From JASFYU01 sp045046905 (GTDB taxonomy: Bacteria > Bacteroidota > Bacteroidia > Flavobacteriales > Flavobacteriaceae), in contig JASFYU010000036.1 of the NCBI GenBank assembly GCA_045046905.1, positions 13,084-77,083 on the forward strand: 64,000 nt of DNA, given 5' to 3'. Positions 25,436 to 34,958 of this stretch are shown here, piece by piece. The number at the start of each line of letters is the position of its first letter. The stretch's first letter is position 1. The notes under the pieces are model-generated. The model made no database searches and was not told the DNA's origin. It saw nothing but the letters and a program-made list of their open reading frames with translations. A program made the position numbers and the translations under genes.

Positions 25436-27883
25436 CTAATTTACCCTTTGTTTTTCTTCTTCCGCCCCAATGTTTCTTTCTCGAACAGATTTAAGTTTTC
25501 TATTTCCAAAACTCCTTGAGTATGTCAGAATAATAGTGCGATTCACAAAATCAAAAATGCTATCGATGTTCAGATTTTGCTCAGGGATATCGGTGATTAG
25601 ATGCCATTTCATAGTATCGAACAAATCATTCACTTTTATTCCTAAAACACCCCATTTATCATTAAACTTCTTTTGGAATGCAATGTTAATAATGAAAGAA
25701 CTTTTTAATATAGAAGTACCGAACACATCAAAAAAACTTGGACTGTTATAATTTATATTAATTTCTGAAGTGATATTTCTTGCCAAAGTAAAGGACTGTG
25801 TACTATTGACATTAAATGAATTTTGCCCGAAATTAAATAAAGAGCCATCAACCGTATTTGATATTTTCGCATTCAAATATGTGAAATTGTTTTGCATTTT
25901 CCACCAATTGGCAAAGGTTATGGGCAAGCCCAATGTCAATGAAAATATTTTTGTCTGGTCCAAGTTTGCCGCTCCATAAATCAATCGTTCGCTTTGCTCA
26001 TCGAATCTTGATTGAAACCTTGAAATTGTTCCGTCTTCGACAGAATATTGTGCTGAAAGTATGATAGACTTGTAATTCAAGCCAAATTTGATAGCGTTCG
26101 AAATAGCGGGTTGAATCGCCGGATTGCCGGATACAAGAGTGCTAGGGTCAATGAAAACAACGAAAGGTGCCATATCATTGAAGGTGGGTCGAGTAATACG
26201 CCTTGAATATGAGAAATTAAAATTTAATGTGTCATTAATCTTATGGGAAATATATACTGTTGGAAAAAATTCACCATATGTCCTATCAACAACCATACCC
26301 TCTGTGTTAGAGATTAATTCCGAATCAGTATGTTCATAGCGCAAACCCATTTGCAAACTTGTTTTATCGCTTATATTGTACTGAACAGAACCATAAGCTG
26401 CAAGTATTTGTTCTTTTAAAATACTAATATCTGTCAGGTCAGGATCTTCAACAAAATCTTGCCCACTAGAAGTTTCTACCAATACATCGTTATCCAAACT
26501 ACTAAATGCCGCCTTCATGCCAATATCCAATTTTACATCATCATTTATTCGGTTACTATAATCAGCTTTGCCAACCTTTATCGTAATTGGTGTATTTTTA
26601 TCAATATTGGTATATTCCTCTCTTAAAAAATCAGCGTTGCCATCAAAAAAATTATATATATACCCTGATGGATTTTCCATTTTATATTTTAAGTAATCAA
26701 AATCAATACTGATATATCCATCTTCCTTAAAATTATGTTTGAGATTTACATTTGACCCAAAATGTTTTAACTGGTTTCTTTCGCTATTCAGGAGTTCAAA
26801 AAAAGAACTTGGAATATTATTTTCAGTCCCGTGGCCTTTATTTACGGCATCTTGGACGAACTTATTATCATTGCCCCAAATAAGCAATCCCATTATGGTC
26901 TTGGCCGATGTTTGATAATCAAGTCCTAAGCGAATATTGTGATTACGTCTAATAGGGTCTCTATCGGAGAGACTGAATTTGTTTACCAAAACCAGATCTT
27001 CATTTATAAAACTTCTATTCAATATAATCTGCTGCCTTTGCGTATTTCTCAAAAAAGAATAATTACCAAAAATATTGAGCTTATTTCTTCTAAAGTTAAA
27101 ATTTATGTTATCCGAAGTGGTATTGCCATTTCCGACACCGCCAGACAAGGAATATGAGCCGTTTAGTCCCTTATCGGTCAATGTTTTTAAAACAATATTG
27201 ATGAAACCTGCGTTTCCTTCGGCATCAAAATTTGCAGGTGGTGTAGTAATTAATTCTATGGTCTCAATGTTATCGGAGCTCATACCTTCTAACAATTGCA
27301 CTAGACTTGATGTTGGCATATAGCTTTGTTTGCCATTTATCATTACAACGACCCCATTTTTGCCAACTAACGATATCGCACCGTTCTGCCTGTTAACTAC
27401 AACGCCCGGAGAACGTTCAAGAATTTCAAGTGCCGATGACCCCGAAGACAATATACTACTCGCCACGTTGATGACCATTCGATCAATTTTTTGAACATAA
27501 AGGTTTTTTTTAGATACCACCACCACTTCGTCCAATTCCAACCCTTCAAAAAGTATAATTGGAGGTAACATTAATTTTGAATCTCTATTAAGAGAGAATG
27601 GTTTTACAGATATAGTGTTATACCCCATCATACTTATTGTCACCATATACTGTCCTTCAGGAATGTTTTCTATCAAAAACTCACCGTTCTCATTTGTGAT
27701 CGTTCCTTTCACAAAAGTAGAATCACTTGCTTTGATCAGCAGTACATTAGCAAAGGGTATTAGCTCTCCCACTTCATTCTTGACCACGCCTTCTATAGTA
27801 GCCTCACCATATGAAAACTGCACCATAAAGACAAAAACTACTAAAAAGTGGAGTTGCTTAAAAATAAAAACTTGGTTTTTCAT
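25436..27883 (-). CDS. TonB-dependent outer membrane receptor (outer membrane beta-barrel family)
   Basis: About 815 residues from the ATG at 27883; an ATG at 27919 would add 12 residues ahead of the signal peptide. After the signal (ending 'MVQFSYG'), a carboxypeptidase-regulatory-like domain (EGVVKNEVGELIPFANVLL...) is followed by a plug ('VINVASSILSSGSSALEILERSPGV', 'GKNGVVVMINGKQSY') and a barrel. The C-terminus does not end in the usual barrel aromatic residue. This is the CarboxypepD_reg plus OMP beta-barrel type whose ligand cannot be inferred. No SusD partner is present. A dead IS element ends 56 bp upstream of its start, so its native promoter may have been displaced. Confidence 0.88.
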   Translation of the reverse strand: MKNQVFIFKQLHFLVVFVFMVQFSYGEATIEGVVKNEVGELIPFANVLLIKASDSTFVKGTITNENGEFLIENIPEGQYMVTISMMGYNTISVKPFSLNRDSKLMLPPIILFEGLELDEVVVVSKKNLYVQKIDRMVINVASSILSSGSSALEILERSPGVVVNRQNGAISLVGKNGVVVMINGKQSYMPTSSLVQLLEGMSSDNIETIELITTPPANFDAEGNAGFINIVLKTLTDKGLNGSYSLSGGVGNGNTTSDNINFNFRRNKLNIFGNYSFLRNTQRQQIILNRSFINEDLVLVNKFSLSDRDPIRRNHNIRLGLDYQTSAKTIMGLLIWGNDNKFVQDAVNKGHGTENNIPSSFFELLNSERNQLKHFGSNVNLKHNFKEDGYISIDFDYLKYKMENPSGYIYNFFDGNADFLREEYTNIDKNTPITIKVGKADYSNRINDDVKLDIGMKAAFSSLDNDVLVETSSGQDFVEDPDLTDISILKEQILAAYGSVQYNISDKTSLQMGLRYEHTDSELISNTEGMVVDRTYGEFFPTVYISHKINDTLNFNFSYSRRITRPTFNDMAPFVVFIDPSTLVSGNPAIQPAISNAIKFGLNYKSIILSAQYSVEDGTISRFQSRFDEQSERLIYGAANLDQTKIFSLTLGLPITFANWWKMQNNFTYLNAKISNTVDGSLFNFGQNSFNVNSTQSFTLARNITSEININYNSPSFFDVFGTSILKSSFIINIAFQKKFNDKWGVLGIKVNDLFDTMKWHLITDIPEQNLNIDSIFDFVNRTIILTYSRSFGNRKLKSVRERNIGAEEEKQRVN

Positions 27884-27929
27884 TTTGTGTATTATTTTGA
27901 TTTTTAATAGGTTGGTCAATTGGTTCGTG

Positions 27930-27938
27930 TTCTTAATT
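27930..27938 (+). repeat. Left target-site duplication of the IS element
   Basis: TTCTTAATT is repeated exactly at 29240-29248, directly outside the two inverted ends of the element at 27939-29239. Confidence 0.75.
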
Positions 27939-29239
27939 CACTAGTGCCCCCTTAAAATAAGCTGATAGACAACTGGCTAAATTGGTATTCTTTAGTGTTA
28001 TTGTAATACTATTTGTAAACAACCCATTTATAGGTGTTTTGTCTAATAGAGAGATGCCTAAAATCTGTAGAATTTCGTAGGTTGAACGTCTGATTTTAGA
28101 TTATGACCTACAATTGCAACAAGACAATAAGTAATTATCGCTGTGCAAATTTGTATTCTAACAGCCTTTTCTGAAATACCTCAAAAGGATTTAACTTTTA
28201 AATGTTGCTTTATCCATTTAAAGAACAGCTCAACTTGCCAGCGATTTTCATACAAAAGGGCAATTTACTCAGCTTTTAAATCTGTATTGTTTGTCAGAAA
28301 AATAAAGGTGCGTTTGGTTTCAATATCATAATATTTGATTCGTCTAATTTTATCGGGATAATCCTTTAGAAATGTAAAAACCTGTGAGCCTACCTATTTG
28401 ATCAACTTTTACACCTGTTTCCTTTATTGACTTTGTTGGAGTATATTCATTTAAACTGCAAATTAGACTTCGCTCTAATAACAAAAAAAAAGAGCTAAGT
28501 TTAGTGATTTCATAGAGCCGTTTAAAATCAACATAGCCTCTATCGAAGATATAGCAAGACCAGCTTCATTTGGAATAACATCCATGGCGTTTTCGTCATG
28601 TACAGTCGCCTCAGTAAGATGTATAAACACTCGGATTTTGGCAGTAATATCATAGAGGGTACGGAGTTTTATTCCCCCTTTTGTTTTACGAAATTTAAGC
28701 TCACCAAAAAACATTGAGACATAAATCGATTGTTGAAGAATCAAAGGCATAAACTTTTCCTTTTATTTCAAAATCATTTTATGTTAGTTTCTTCTGAGCG
28801 ATATTAATTAGATAGTAAGCAGACTCTTCGAAAACCTTAGAGTTATGCCTCTGATTTACTTTAGATAAATTACTTTTTGTTACAGATTTCTCAAAACCTA
28901 AATGATATGTTTTGCTACTATGTGCCTCTAGAATAACGATTAAATCTCGAAGACTATTTCTATTGGTTAACTGTCCAAAAATCATACAAAGCAATTGATT
29001 CCAACATGTAAAATGTTTTACGTATTTGTTTCCTTCATACTTTGAAACAAACCTATCGAAAGCTCTTTGAGGTAAAAATACAGTTAATTGCGAGAAAACA
29101 TATTTGCCATCATTCATTGTGAATACATGAAATTCACAAACCTAGTTGATTCAAATTGTCACTATCCAAAATTCCTCCTTAGATCTAGTATTTACAATAA
29201 TTTCAAAGAACTCATATTGACTTTTAGTGAATACTAGTG
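27939..29239 (-). mobile_element. Decayed IS4-family insertion sequence (1301 bp) with readable ends
   Basis: The element starts CACTAGTGCCCCCTTAAA and, read from the other end, CACTAGTATTCACTAAAA: 13 of 18 bases match, with the outer seven identical. It is flanked by the 9-bp direct repeat TTCTTAATT. Inside lies one transposase gene broken by frameshifts and stops, so the copy cannot move on its own. Length, single gene and direct-repeat size fit IS4-type elements whose transposase carries an N-terminal DUF4372 domain. Confidence 0.82.
28030..29117 (-). pseudogene. Disrupted IS4-family (DUF4372) transposase
   Basis: The N-terminal part (28779-29117) is open and reads 'HFTCWNQLLCMIFGQLTNRNSLRDL' and 'KTYHLGFEKSVTKSNLSKVNQRH', which is the DUF4372 region. 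A second fragment (28475-28750) gives 'AKFRKTKGGIK'-like sequence 'FGELKFRKTKGGIKLRTLYDIT' and 'HLTEATVHDENAMDVIPNEAG', the DDE core region, in another frame. Downstream bases (about 28380 down to 28030) still encode pieces such as 'IRRIKYYDIETKRTFIFLTN' and 'NRWQVELFFKWIK', with stops between. At least two frameshifts and several stops are present. The reading direction is opposite to ruvB's left neighbour pckA and the same as ruvB. Confidence 0.85.
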
Positions 29240-29248
29240 TTCTTAATT
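29240..29248 (+). repeat. Right target-site duplication of the IS element
   Basis: TTCTTAATT, identical to 27930-27938. Confidence 0.75.
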
Positions 29249-29724
29249 TTTAAATCATTGATTTTCAAATACATATATCGCAAAAAACAGAATTATACGA
29301 TGCTCTCTCTTAATACGTCACAAAAAAAACCTTTATAAAAGGTCTAATCAAAAAAAATCTAATAGCACAGGAGGAATAGGAACAAGATAATAAAAACACA
29401 CACAAGTACCAATTAAAAACTATGTTTTTGAACGAGTATATCTCTATGTGGGTATTCCTCAATAAACCATTCTACATGACTACTGTTGATTTATAAGTGA
29501 CAATTCGCATTTTTATTTACGCAGGCTCGCCCCATAAGGACGGCCTTGGTGTTTAAAGTATCTTTCTTGGTTTAAAAGAAGGCTCGACATACCGAAAGTG
29601 ACAATTACTTTCCCTTTTAATATGTGCTTTTTTTTGCATAAAACCCTTCGCCGACATTTTCATGATTTAATAGCTAGGAAATTAGACTCTCTCGATAACT
29701 ATCATGGCAAAATAATCTTTGAAG
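29249..29724. other. AT-rich intergenic stretch without a recognisable gene
   Basis: About 475 bases between the IS element and the end of ruvB. No ORF with family similarity, no RNA gene and no array seen. The decamer AGTGACAATT occurs twice (near 29495 and 29597) and a small palindrome ACCTTTATAAAAGGT lies near 29330. Overall it looks like decayed sequence. Confidence 0.6.
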
Positions 29725-30747
29725 TCAAAACAACCCTCCTTGCGAAGCCCCTTTAACTCTACCTAAATGTTTATAGGCCAGTTCAGTTACTTCACGACCT
29801 CTTGGTGTTCGCATAATAAACCCTTGTTGTATCAGAAAAGGTTCATAGACTTCTTCAATAGTTTCAGCACTTTCAGACACCGCTGTAGCTATGGTCGTAA
29901 TGCCAACAGGACCACCTTTGAATTTATCGATGATCGTGGTCAATATCTTATTGTCCATTTCATCTAGCCCATGTGCATCAACATTCAATGCCTTTAGGCT
30001 AAATTTGGAGATCTCCATATCTATATTTCCATTGCCCTTAATCTGGGCAAAGTCACGTACTCTACGCAAAAGTGCATTACAGATTCTTGGGGTACCTCTA
30101 CTTCTTCCTGCTATTTCAATGGCCGCATCTTCCGTTATGGATACCTTAAGGATTTCTGCACTACGCTGTACTATGGTGGAGAGCAATTCAGTATCATAAT
30201 ATTGCAATCGACTTTGAATGCCAAATCTTGCCCGCATGGGCCCGGTTAACAAGCCAGAACGTGTTGTGGCCCCGATTAGGGTAAAAGGGTTTAGATTAAT
30301 CTGCACGGATCGAGCGTTCGGCCCCGACTCGATCATAATATCAATTTTATAATCTTCCATGGCAGAATAAAGATACTCTTCTACAATGGGGCTCAACCGA
30401 TGGATCTCATCAATAAAAAGCACATCACGTTCATCGAGATTGGTCAATAGGCCAGCAAGATCCCCTGGCTTATCTAATACTGGGCCTGACGTTATTTTAA
30501 TACCCACCTCGAGCTCATTGGCTAAAATATGGGCCAAGGTGGTTTTACCCAATCCTGGAGGACCGTGAAACAAGGTATGATCCAAGGCTTCCTCTCTACG
30601 ATTAGCCGCCTCAACAAACACCTTTAGGTTTTCTAAAACTTGTTCCTGACCTGTAAAATCATCAAAGGTTATTGGTCGTAATACTCTTTCAATGTCAGTT
30701 TCCTCAGGAGTGAAATTTTCACCCGAAGCATCTAGATAATCGTTCAT
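29725..30747 (-). CDS. ruvB: Holliday junction branch migration ATPase RuvB
   Basis: About 340 residues from the ATG at 30747, the family length; an in-frame ATG at 30795 would add 16 hydrophobic residues. Walker A is GPPGLGKTT (about 62-70), Walker B is 'VLFIDEIHRLSP', sensor 1 is in 'LIGATTRSGLLTGPMRARFG', and the C-terminal winged helix contains 'GPVGITTIATAVSESAETIEEVYEPFLIQQGF'. A consensus -7 box (30753-30760) sits only 5 bases before this ATG, supporting the start and suggesting a nearly leaderless message. It works with RuvA (21299). Confidence 0.96.
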   Translation of the reverse strand: MNDYLDASGENFTPEETDIERVLRPITFDDFTGQEQVLENLKVFVEAANRREEALDHTLFHGPPGLGKTTLAHILANELEVGIKITSGPVLDKPGDLAGLLTNLDERDVLFIDEIHRLSPIVEEYLYSAMEDYKIDIMIESGPNARSVQINLNPFTLIGATTRSGLLTGPMRARFGIQSRLQYYDTELLSTIVQRSAEILKVSITEDAAIEIAGRSRGTPRICNALLRRVRDFAQIKGNGNIDMEISKFSLKALNVDAHGLDEMDNKILTTIIDKFKGGPVGITTIATAVSESAETIEEVYEPFLIQQGFIMRTPRGREVTELAYKHLGRVKGASQGGLF

Positions 30748-30752
30748 AAGTC

Positions 30753-30760
30753 CAAAGATA
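30753..30760 (-). promoter_or_regulatory. -7 promoter element for ruvB
   Basis: TATCTTTG on the minus strand matches TAnnTTTG exactly; a TTTA lies 17 bases upstream. The distance to the ATG (5 bases) implies a leaderless or very short leader transcript. Confidence 0.5.
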
Positions 30761-30904
30761 GTAAAAATCGTAGGGCATAAATCGAGGTATTTCACCCGTA
30801 CAAGGTTTACATGATATTTGTCATCTTATATACTCGCATTAAGTACAACCTTTGTATGAATTTTCTAAACAAATATAATTATCAAATTTTAAAATCAAGT
30901 AGCA

Positions 30905-32503
30905 ATGGCAGAAGCATTCAATCTTCACAAATACGGGATAGACACCGAAAAAATCTATCGAAATAGCAGTGTTCCAGTTCTTTATGAACTAGGATTACGC
31001 TTAGAAAAAGGCACTGCCATTTCCGATGTTGGCGCCTTGATGACCTTTTCTGGTGAAAAGACAGGTCGTAGCCCAAAGGATAAGCGTATCGTAAAACATC
31101 CTGATTCTGAAAACAATATTGATTGGGGAAACATCAATATAGGATTAGATGAACATACCTTTATGGTTAATCATGAGCGCGCACTTGACTACCTTAATAT
31201 TTGCGACCACTTATTTGTTGTCGATGCCTATGCCGGATGGGATCCGAAATACCGCATCAAAATCAGAATAATATGTACCCGGGCCTACCATGCCTTGTTC
31301 ATGCAGAACATGCTTATCATGCCAACCGCCGAAGAGCTTGTCAATTTTGGCGAGCCTGATTATGTCATCCTGAATGCGGGTCAGTTTCCTGCCAATAGAT
31401 ATACTTCCGAGATGACTTCCAAGACCAGTGTCGATTTGAACTTGGAACGTAAAGAAATTGTCATACTTGGCACAGAGTACGCCGGAGAAATGAAAAAGGG
31501 TATTTTCACTATCATGAATTATCTTATGCCCTTACAGGATGTACTACCCATGCACTGCTCTGCCAACGTAGGCGAAGAAGATGATGTCACCATTCTTTTT
31601 GGACTTTCAGGTACAGGAAAGACAACCTTAAGCGCTGACCCAAAGCGCAAATTAATAGGAGACGATGAGCATTGTTGGACGAATGAAGGTACTTTTAATA
31701 TCGAGGGAGGATGTTACGCAAAAGCCATCGACTTATCTGCTGAAAGTGAACCCGATATCTTCAATGCTATTAAGTTTGGTACCGTTCTAGAGAACGTGGT
31801 CTATGACAAAAAAACCAGAGAAGTCGATTATACTGATACATCAATAACCCAGAATACAAGGGCTTCCTACCCTATTCAATTCATTAACAATGTTCAAATG
31901 CCTTGTATAGCAGGACATCCGGAGAATATAATTTTCCTTACCTGTGATGCTTTTGGTGTTTTACCTCCAATAAGTAAATTGACACCAGAACAGGCCAGTT
32001 ACCACTTTATCTCGGGTTATACCGCCAAAGTTGCTGGTACAGAAATGGGTGTAACAGAACCCCAAGCAACATTCAGCGCCTGTTTTGGAGCTGCTTTCAT
32101 GATGTGGCACCCCAATAAATATGCCGAACTATTGGCTCAAAAGATCAAGGAGCACAAAGCTACCGCATGGCTGGTAAACACAGGGTGGACCGGTGGCGCC
32201 CATGGGGTTGGTTCTCGAATGAAGCTGAAATATACTAGAGCGATGATTGACGCCATTCACCACCATAATTTCGATGATGTTACCTTCGTAAAAGATGAAG
32301 AGTTCGGATTTCAAATTCCGACTAGCTGCCCCAATGTACCTTCAGAAATACTTATTCCAAAAAACACTTGGGAAGACAAAGAAAAGTATGACCAAGTCAA
32401 AAATAAGCTGGTAACACTTTTTAACGAGAACTTTAAAAAGTTCGAAGCCAATGTAAATTCTAAAATTGTAGAGGCAGGCCCTAAGGTCGATTCTTCTTTA
32501 TAA
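30905..32503 (+). CDS. pckA: Phosphoenolpyruvate carboxykinase (ATP)
   Basis: 532 residues, normal for the ATP-type enzyme. The kinase P-loop is 'GLSGTGKTTLS' (about 233-243), the substrate motif is 'RSPKDKRIV' near 55-63, and the metal/active-site segments are 'MHCSANVG' and 'IGDDEHCWTNEG'. 'NTGWTGGAHGVGSRM' near residue 430 is also diagnostic. The enzyme converts oxaloacetate and ATP to phosphoenolpyruvate, CO2 and ADP in gluconeogenesis. It is a single-gene unit, divergent from ruvB and ended by a strong hairpin. Confidence 0.97.
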   Translation: MAEAFNLHKYGIDTEKIYRNSSVPVLYELGLRLEKGTAISDVGALMTFSGEKTGRSPKDKRIVKHPDSENNIDWGNINIGLDEHTFMVNHERALDYLNICDHLFVVDAYAGWDPKYRIKIRIICTRAYHALFMQNMLIMPTAEELVNFGEPDYVILNAGQFPANRYTSEMTSKTSVDLNLERKEIVILGTEYAGEMKKGIFTIMNYLMPLQDVLPMHCSANVGEEDDVTILFGLSGTGKTTLSADPKRKLIGDDEHCWTNEGTFNIEGGCYAKAIDLSAESEPDIFNAIKFGTVLENVVYDKKTREVDYTDTSITQNTRASYPIQFINNVQMPCIAGHPENIIFLTCDAFGVLPPISKLTPEQASYHFISGYTAKVAGTEMGVTEPQATFSACFGAAFMMWHPNKYAELLAQKIKEHKATAWLVNTGWTGGAHGVGSRMKLKYTRAMIDAIHHHNFDDVTFVKDEEFGFQIPTSCPNVPSEILIPKNTWEDKEKYDQVKNKLVTLFNENFKKFEANVNSKIVEAGPKVDSSL

Positions 32504-32545
32504 TCTTAGAATTCAAAACAACCTATTAAGCAATACTATTTTCTC

Positions 32546-32577
32546 AAAATCCCCGTGATATTTATCACGGGGATTTT
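32546..32577 (+). terminator. Rho-independent terminator of pckA
   Basis: A perfect 14-bp stem (32546-32559 with 32564-32577) around CCCCGTGAT/ATCACGGGG, with a 4-base loop, T-rich on the 3' side, 43 bp after the pckA stop. Confidence 0.85.
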
Positions 32578-32637
32578 ATTTTTTATACCCTTTTTAAGCC
32601 TCTTTCCCTTTTCGCCTTAAAGTCGTAATTTCAAAGC

Positions 32638-34914
32638 ATGGAAAAGAAAATATATGCCGCTGGCATTCTTCAGTACATTCCTTTTTTTTATGTAATCTGG
32701 TCTGATGACCTACTATCAGTTTCTGAAATCAAGGTAGTACAAAAGGCAATTGAACAAGATGTCACCTTATCCAATGAAGACCAAGAAAATTTAAGCCAAT
32801 GGCTAAACAAAAACCACTCCCCTAGCGATGCGGAACTAAAAAACTGGAAACATACAATTTCAAATTCCAAAGTAAAATTGATTGAGAGCGACACCTACCC
32901 CTTGGCCATGTTCAGCCAAAGATTAGTATGCCAGTATCACGACAGCTGCCCTTTTAACGATAACCTAAAATATATTGAGCTGAATCTCGGCATACAACCC
33001 AACCATTATAACCATTTGTTCGACGTAGCCGTAGCGCGTGAAACTACTTCGAACTATTACAACGCTAGCGCAATCGACACTATACTTACAGGAAAACATG
33101 CTATAATCATTAATGATTTCAGGGCCTTTCTAAAAAATCCGATTTTTAAATGGGCCATTTATCGAGACAAGGAAGAATTCCGAAAAACCGTATTGAAGCA
33201 GGTACAATTTTTAGCGGAGAAAGCTTACGGGGCCATGGCCTACCCCGAGGCTTATGGGGGCAGTGGCGATATGGAAGGCTATGCTTTTATTTTTGAGAAT
33301 TTGATGTATGTAGATGGGAGCCTCGCCATAAAATTCGGCGTGCAATTCGGCCTATTCGGTGGGAGCATACAAAAATTAGGTACAAAAAAACACCATGACA
33401 CTTATTTGACAAAAACGGGTAGAGCAGAACTTTTGGGGTGTTTTGCAATGACAGAGACAGCTCATGGGTCGAACGTTCGCGGTATCAAAACCACGGCCAC
33501 CTACGACAAGAAAACAGACCGTATCACCATACATACTCCTGGAGAAAATGACAATAAAGAATTTATTGGAAACGCACTGCATTCTAAAATGGCATCGGTC
33601 TTTGCGCAATTGATCGTCGACGGAAAGAATGAAGGCGTACACGCAATTTTAGTTCCACTTCGAAATCAGGAACATGAATTATTGCCCGGGGTCACTATTG
33701 AGGACAACGGATATAAATTAGGATTGAACGGCGTCGACAACGGCAAAATATGGTTCGACCAAGTTTCAGTACCAAGAGAAAACCTACTCAATAAATATGG
33801 CGACATCAAAGAAGATGGCCGTTACCATTCCGATATTAAAAATCCGAAAAAACGTTTTTTTACCATGTTGGGCACTTTGGTAGGTGGTCGTATCTGCGTA
33901 GCAAGAGCCGGATTGGGCGGGGCGAAAATGGCGTTGGCAATCGCCGTCAAGCATGCGCTTAGAAGAAGACAGTTCAACGATAGTATAAAAGTTCAGGAAG
34001 ATTTATTGATGGACTACCCCTCACATCAATTGCGATTAACACCAGCCATCGCACAGTGTTATGTATATCATATCACCCTTGATCAGTTGATGGGCCGGTA
34101 TTCAGATGAACAAAACACCGAAAAGCGAAAGGTAGAAACACAGGTTGCTGGCCTAAAGGCAATCATCACCTGGTTTGCCAATGACACCATTCAAGAATGT
34201 AGAGAAGCCTGTGGGGGAAAAGGGTACCTTATCGAAAATCGAATAGCCGACCTAAAAGCAGATGTAGATATTTTTACGACTTTTGAAGGTGATAATACCG
34301 TATTGTTGCAACTAGCAGCCAAAGGAATACTTTCAGATTTTAAGTCAGAATTCAACAGTGCAGGATTCGTCTCTGTTTTAAAAATGTTGAGTACCCAAAT
34401 TAGCGATACCCTAACCACAATAAATCCGCTGTACACGAACAAGGTAGATAAGGAACATTTATACGACCCCAAATTTCACAAGCATGCTTTTAACTACCGC
34501 ACACGGCGTTTGACGTATTCTTTGGCCCTACGAATACGAGCCTATATAAAAAAAGGAATCCCCTCGTACCAAGCCTTTTTAAAAGTACAGACACATTTAT
34601 TGGCATTGGGCAAGGCCTATAGCCATGAATTGGCCTATACCACTTACTGCGATGCTGTGGACAGCATTTCCGACAAAAAAAACAGGCTTCTATTTCAAAA
34701 GCTAGGAACATTATATGCGTTACATGAAATTCGAAAAGATGCGGCCTGGTTTTTAGAACAAGGGTATATAGGAGGCACAAAATCAAAGGCCATACGACAA
34801 CGCGTGGAACGCCTGTGTACTGAACTAAGACCGCATATCGAGGTTTTAACCGACGGTTTCGGAATTCCAGAGCATTGTATGACCCCGCCAATCGCCGAAC
34901 AAAAAACTTATTAA
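32638..34914 (+). CDS. Acyl-CoA oxidase-like acyl-CoA dehydrogenase
   Basis: 758 residues, much longer than ordinary acyl-CoA dehydrogenases (about 380-600). An N-terminal extension of about 100 residues precedes a domain with 'AYPEAYGGSGDMEGYAFIFENL' and 'FAMTETAHGSNVRGIKTTATYD', the FAD/acyl-CoA-binding pattern of acyl-CoA oxidases. 'GGKGYLIENRIADLKADVDIFTTFEGDN' carries the likely catalytic Glu, and a long helical C-terminal domain follows. It should oxidise acyl-CoA in fatty-acid breakdown; whether oxygen or an electron-transfer protein is the acceptor cannot be told. It stands alone downstream of pckA. Confidence 0.88.
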   Translation: MEKKIYAAGILQYIPFFYVIWSDDLLSVSEIKVVQKAIEQDVTLSNEDQENLSQWLNKNHSPSDAELKNWKHTISNSKVKLIESDTYPLAMFSQRLVCQYHDSCPFNDNLKYIELNLGIQPNHYNHLFDVAVARETTSNYYNASAIDTILTGKHAIIINDFRAFLKNPIFKWAIYRDKEEFRKTVLKQVQFLAEKAYGAMAYPEAYGGSGDMEGYAFIFENLMYVDGSLAIKFGVQFGLFGGSIQKLGTKKHHDTYLTKTGRAELLGCFAMTETAHGSNVRGIKTTATYDKKTDRITIHTPGENDNKEFIGNALHSKMASVFAQLIVDGKNEGVHAILVPLRNQEHELLPGVTIEDNGYKLGLNGVDNGKIWFDQVSVPRENLLNKYGDIKEDGRYHSDIKNPKKRFFTMLGTLVGGRICVARAGLGGAKMALAIAVKHALRRRQFNDSIKVQEDLLMDYPSHQLRLTPAIAQCYVYHITLDQLMGRYSDEQNTEKRKVETQVAGLKAIITWFANDTIQECREACGGKGYLIENRIADLKADVDIFTTFEGDNTVLLQLAAKGILSDFKSEFNSAGFVSVLKMLSTQISDTLTTINPLYTNKVDKEHLYDPKFHKHAFNYRTRRLTYSLALRIRAYIKKGIPSYQAFLKVQTHLLALGKAYSHELAYTTYCDAVDSISDKKNRLLFQKLGTLYALHEIRKDAAWFLEQGYIGGTKSKAIRQRVERLCTELRPHIEVLTDGFGIPEHCMTPPIAEQKTY

Positions 34915-34958
34915 AATAAGCTAAGAGAAACAAGCCTGTAAAAAGGTATGGGCCAAAC

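Noticed and set aside
29152..29606. AGTGACAATT repeated twice, with GTGACAATT inverted near 29153
   Set aside because: Too short and irregularly spaced in AT-rich DNA to support a repeat family or array.
30817..30854. Candidate pckA promoter (TTTG ... AACCTTTG)
   Set aside because: The -7 box lacks TA and the spacing is 26 bases; not consensus.
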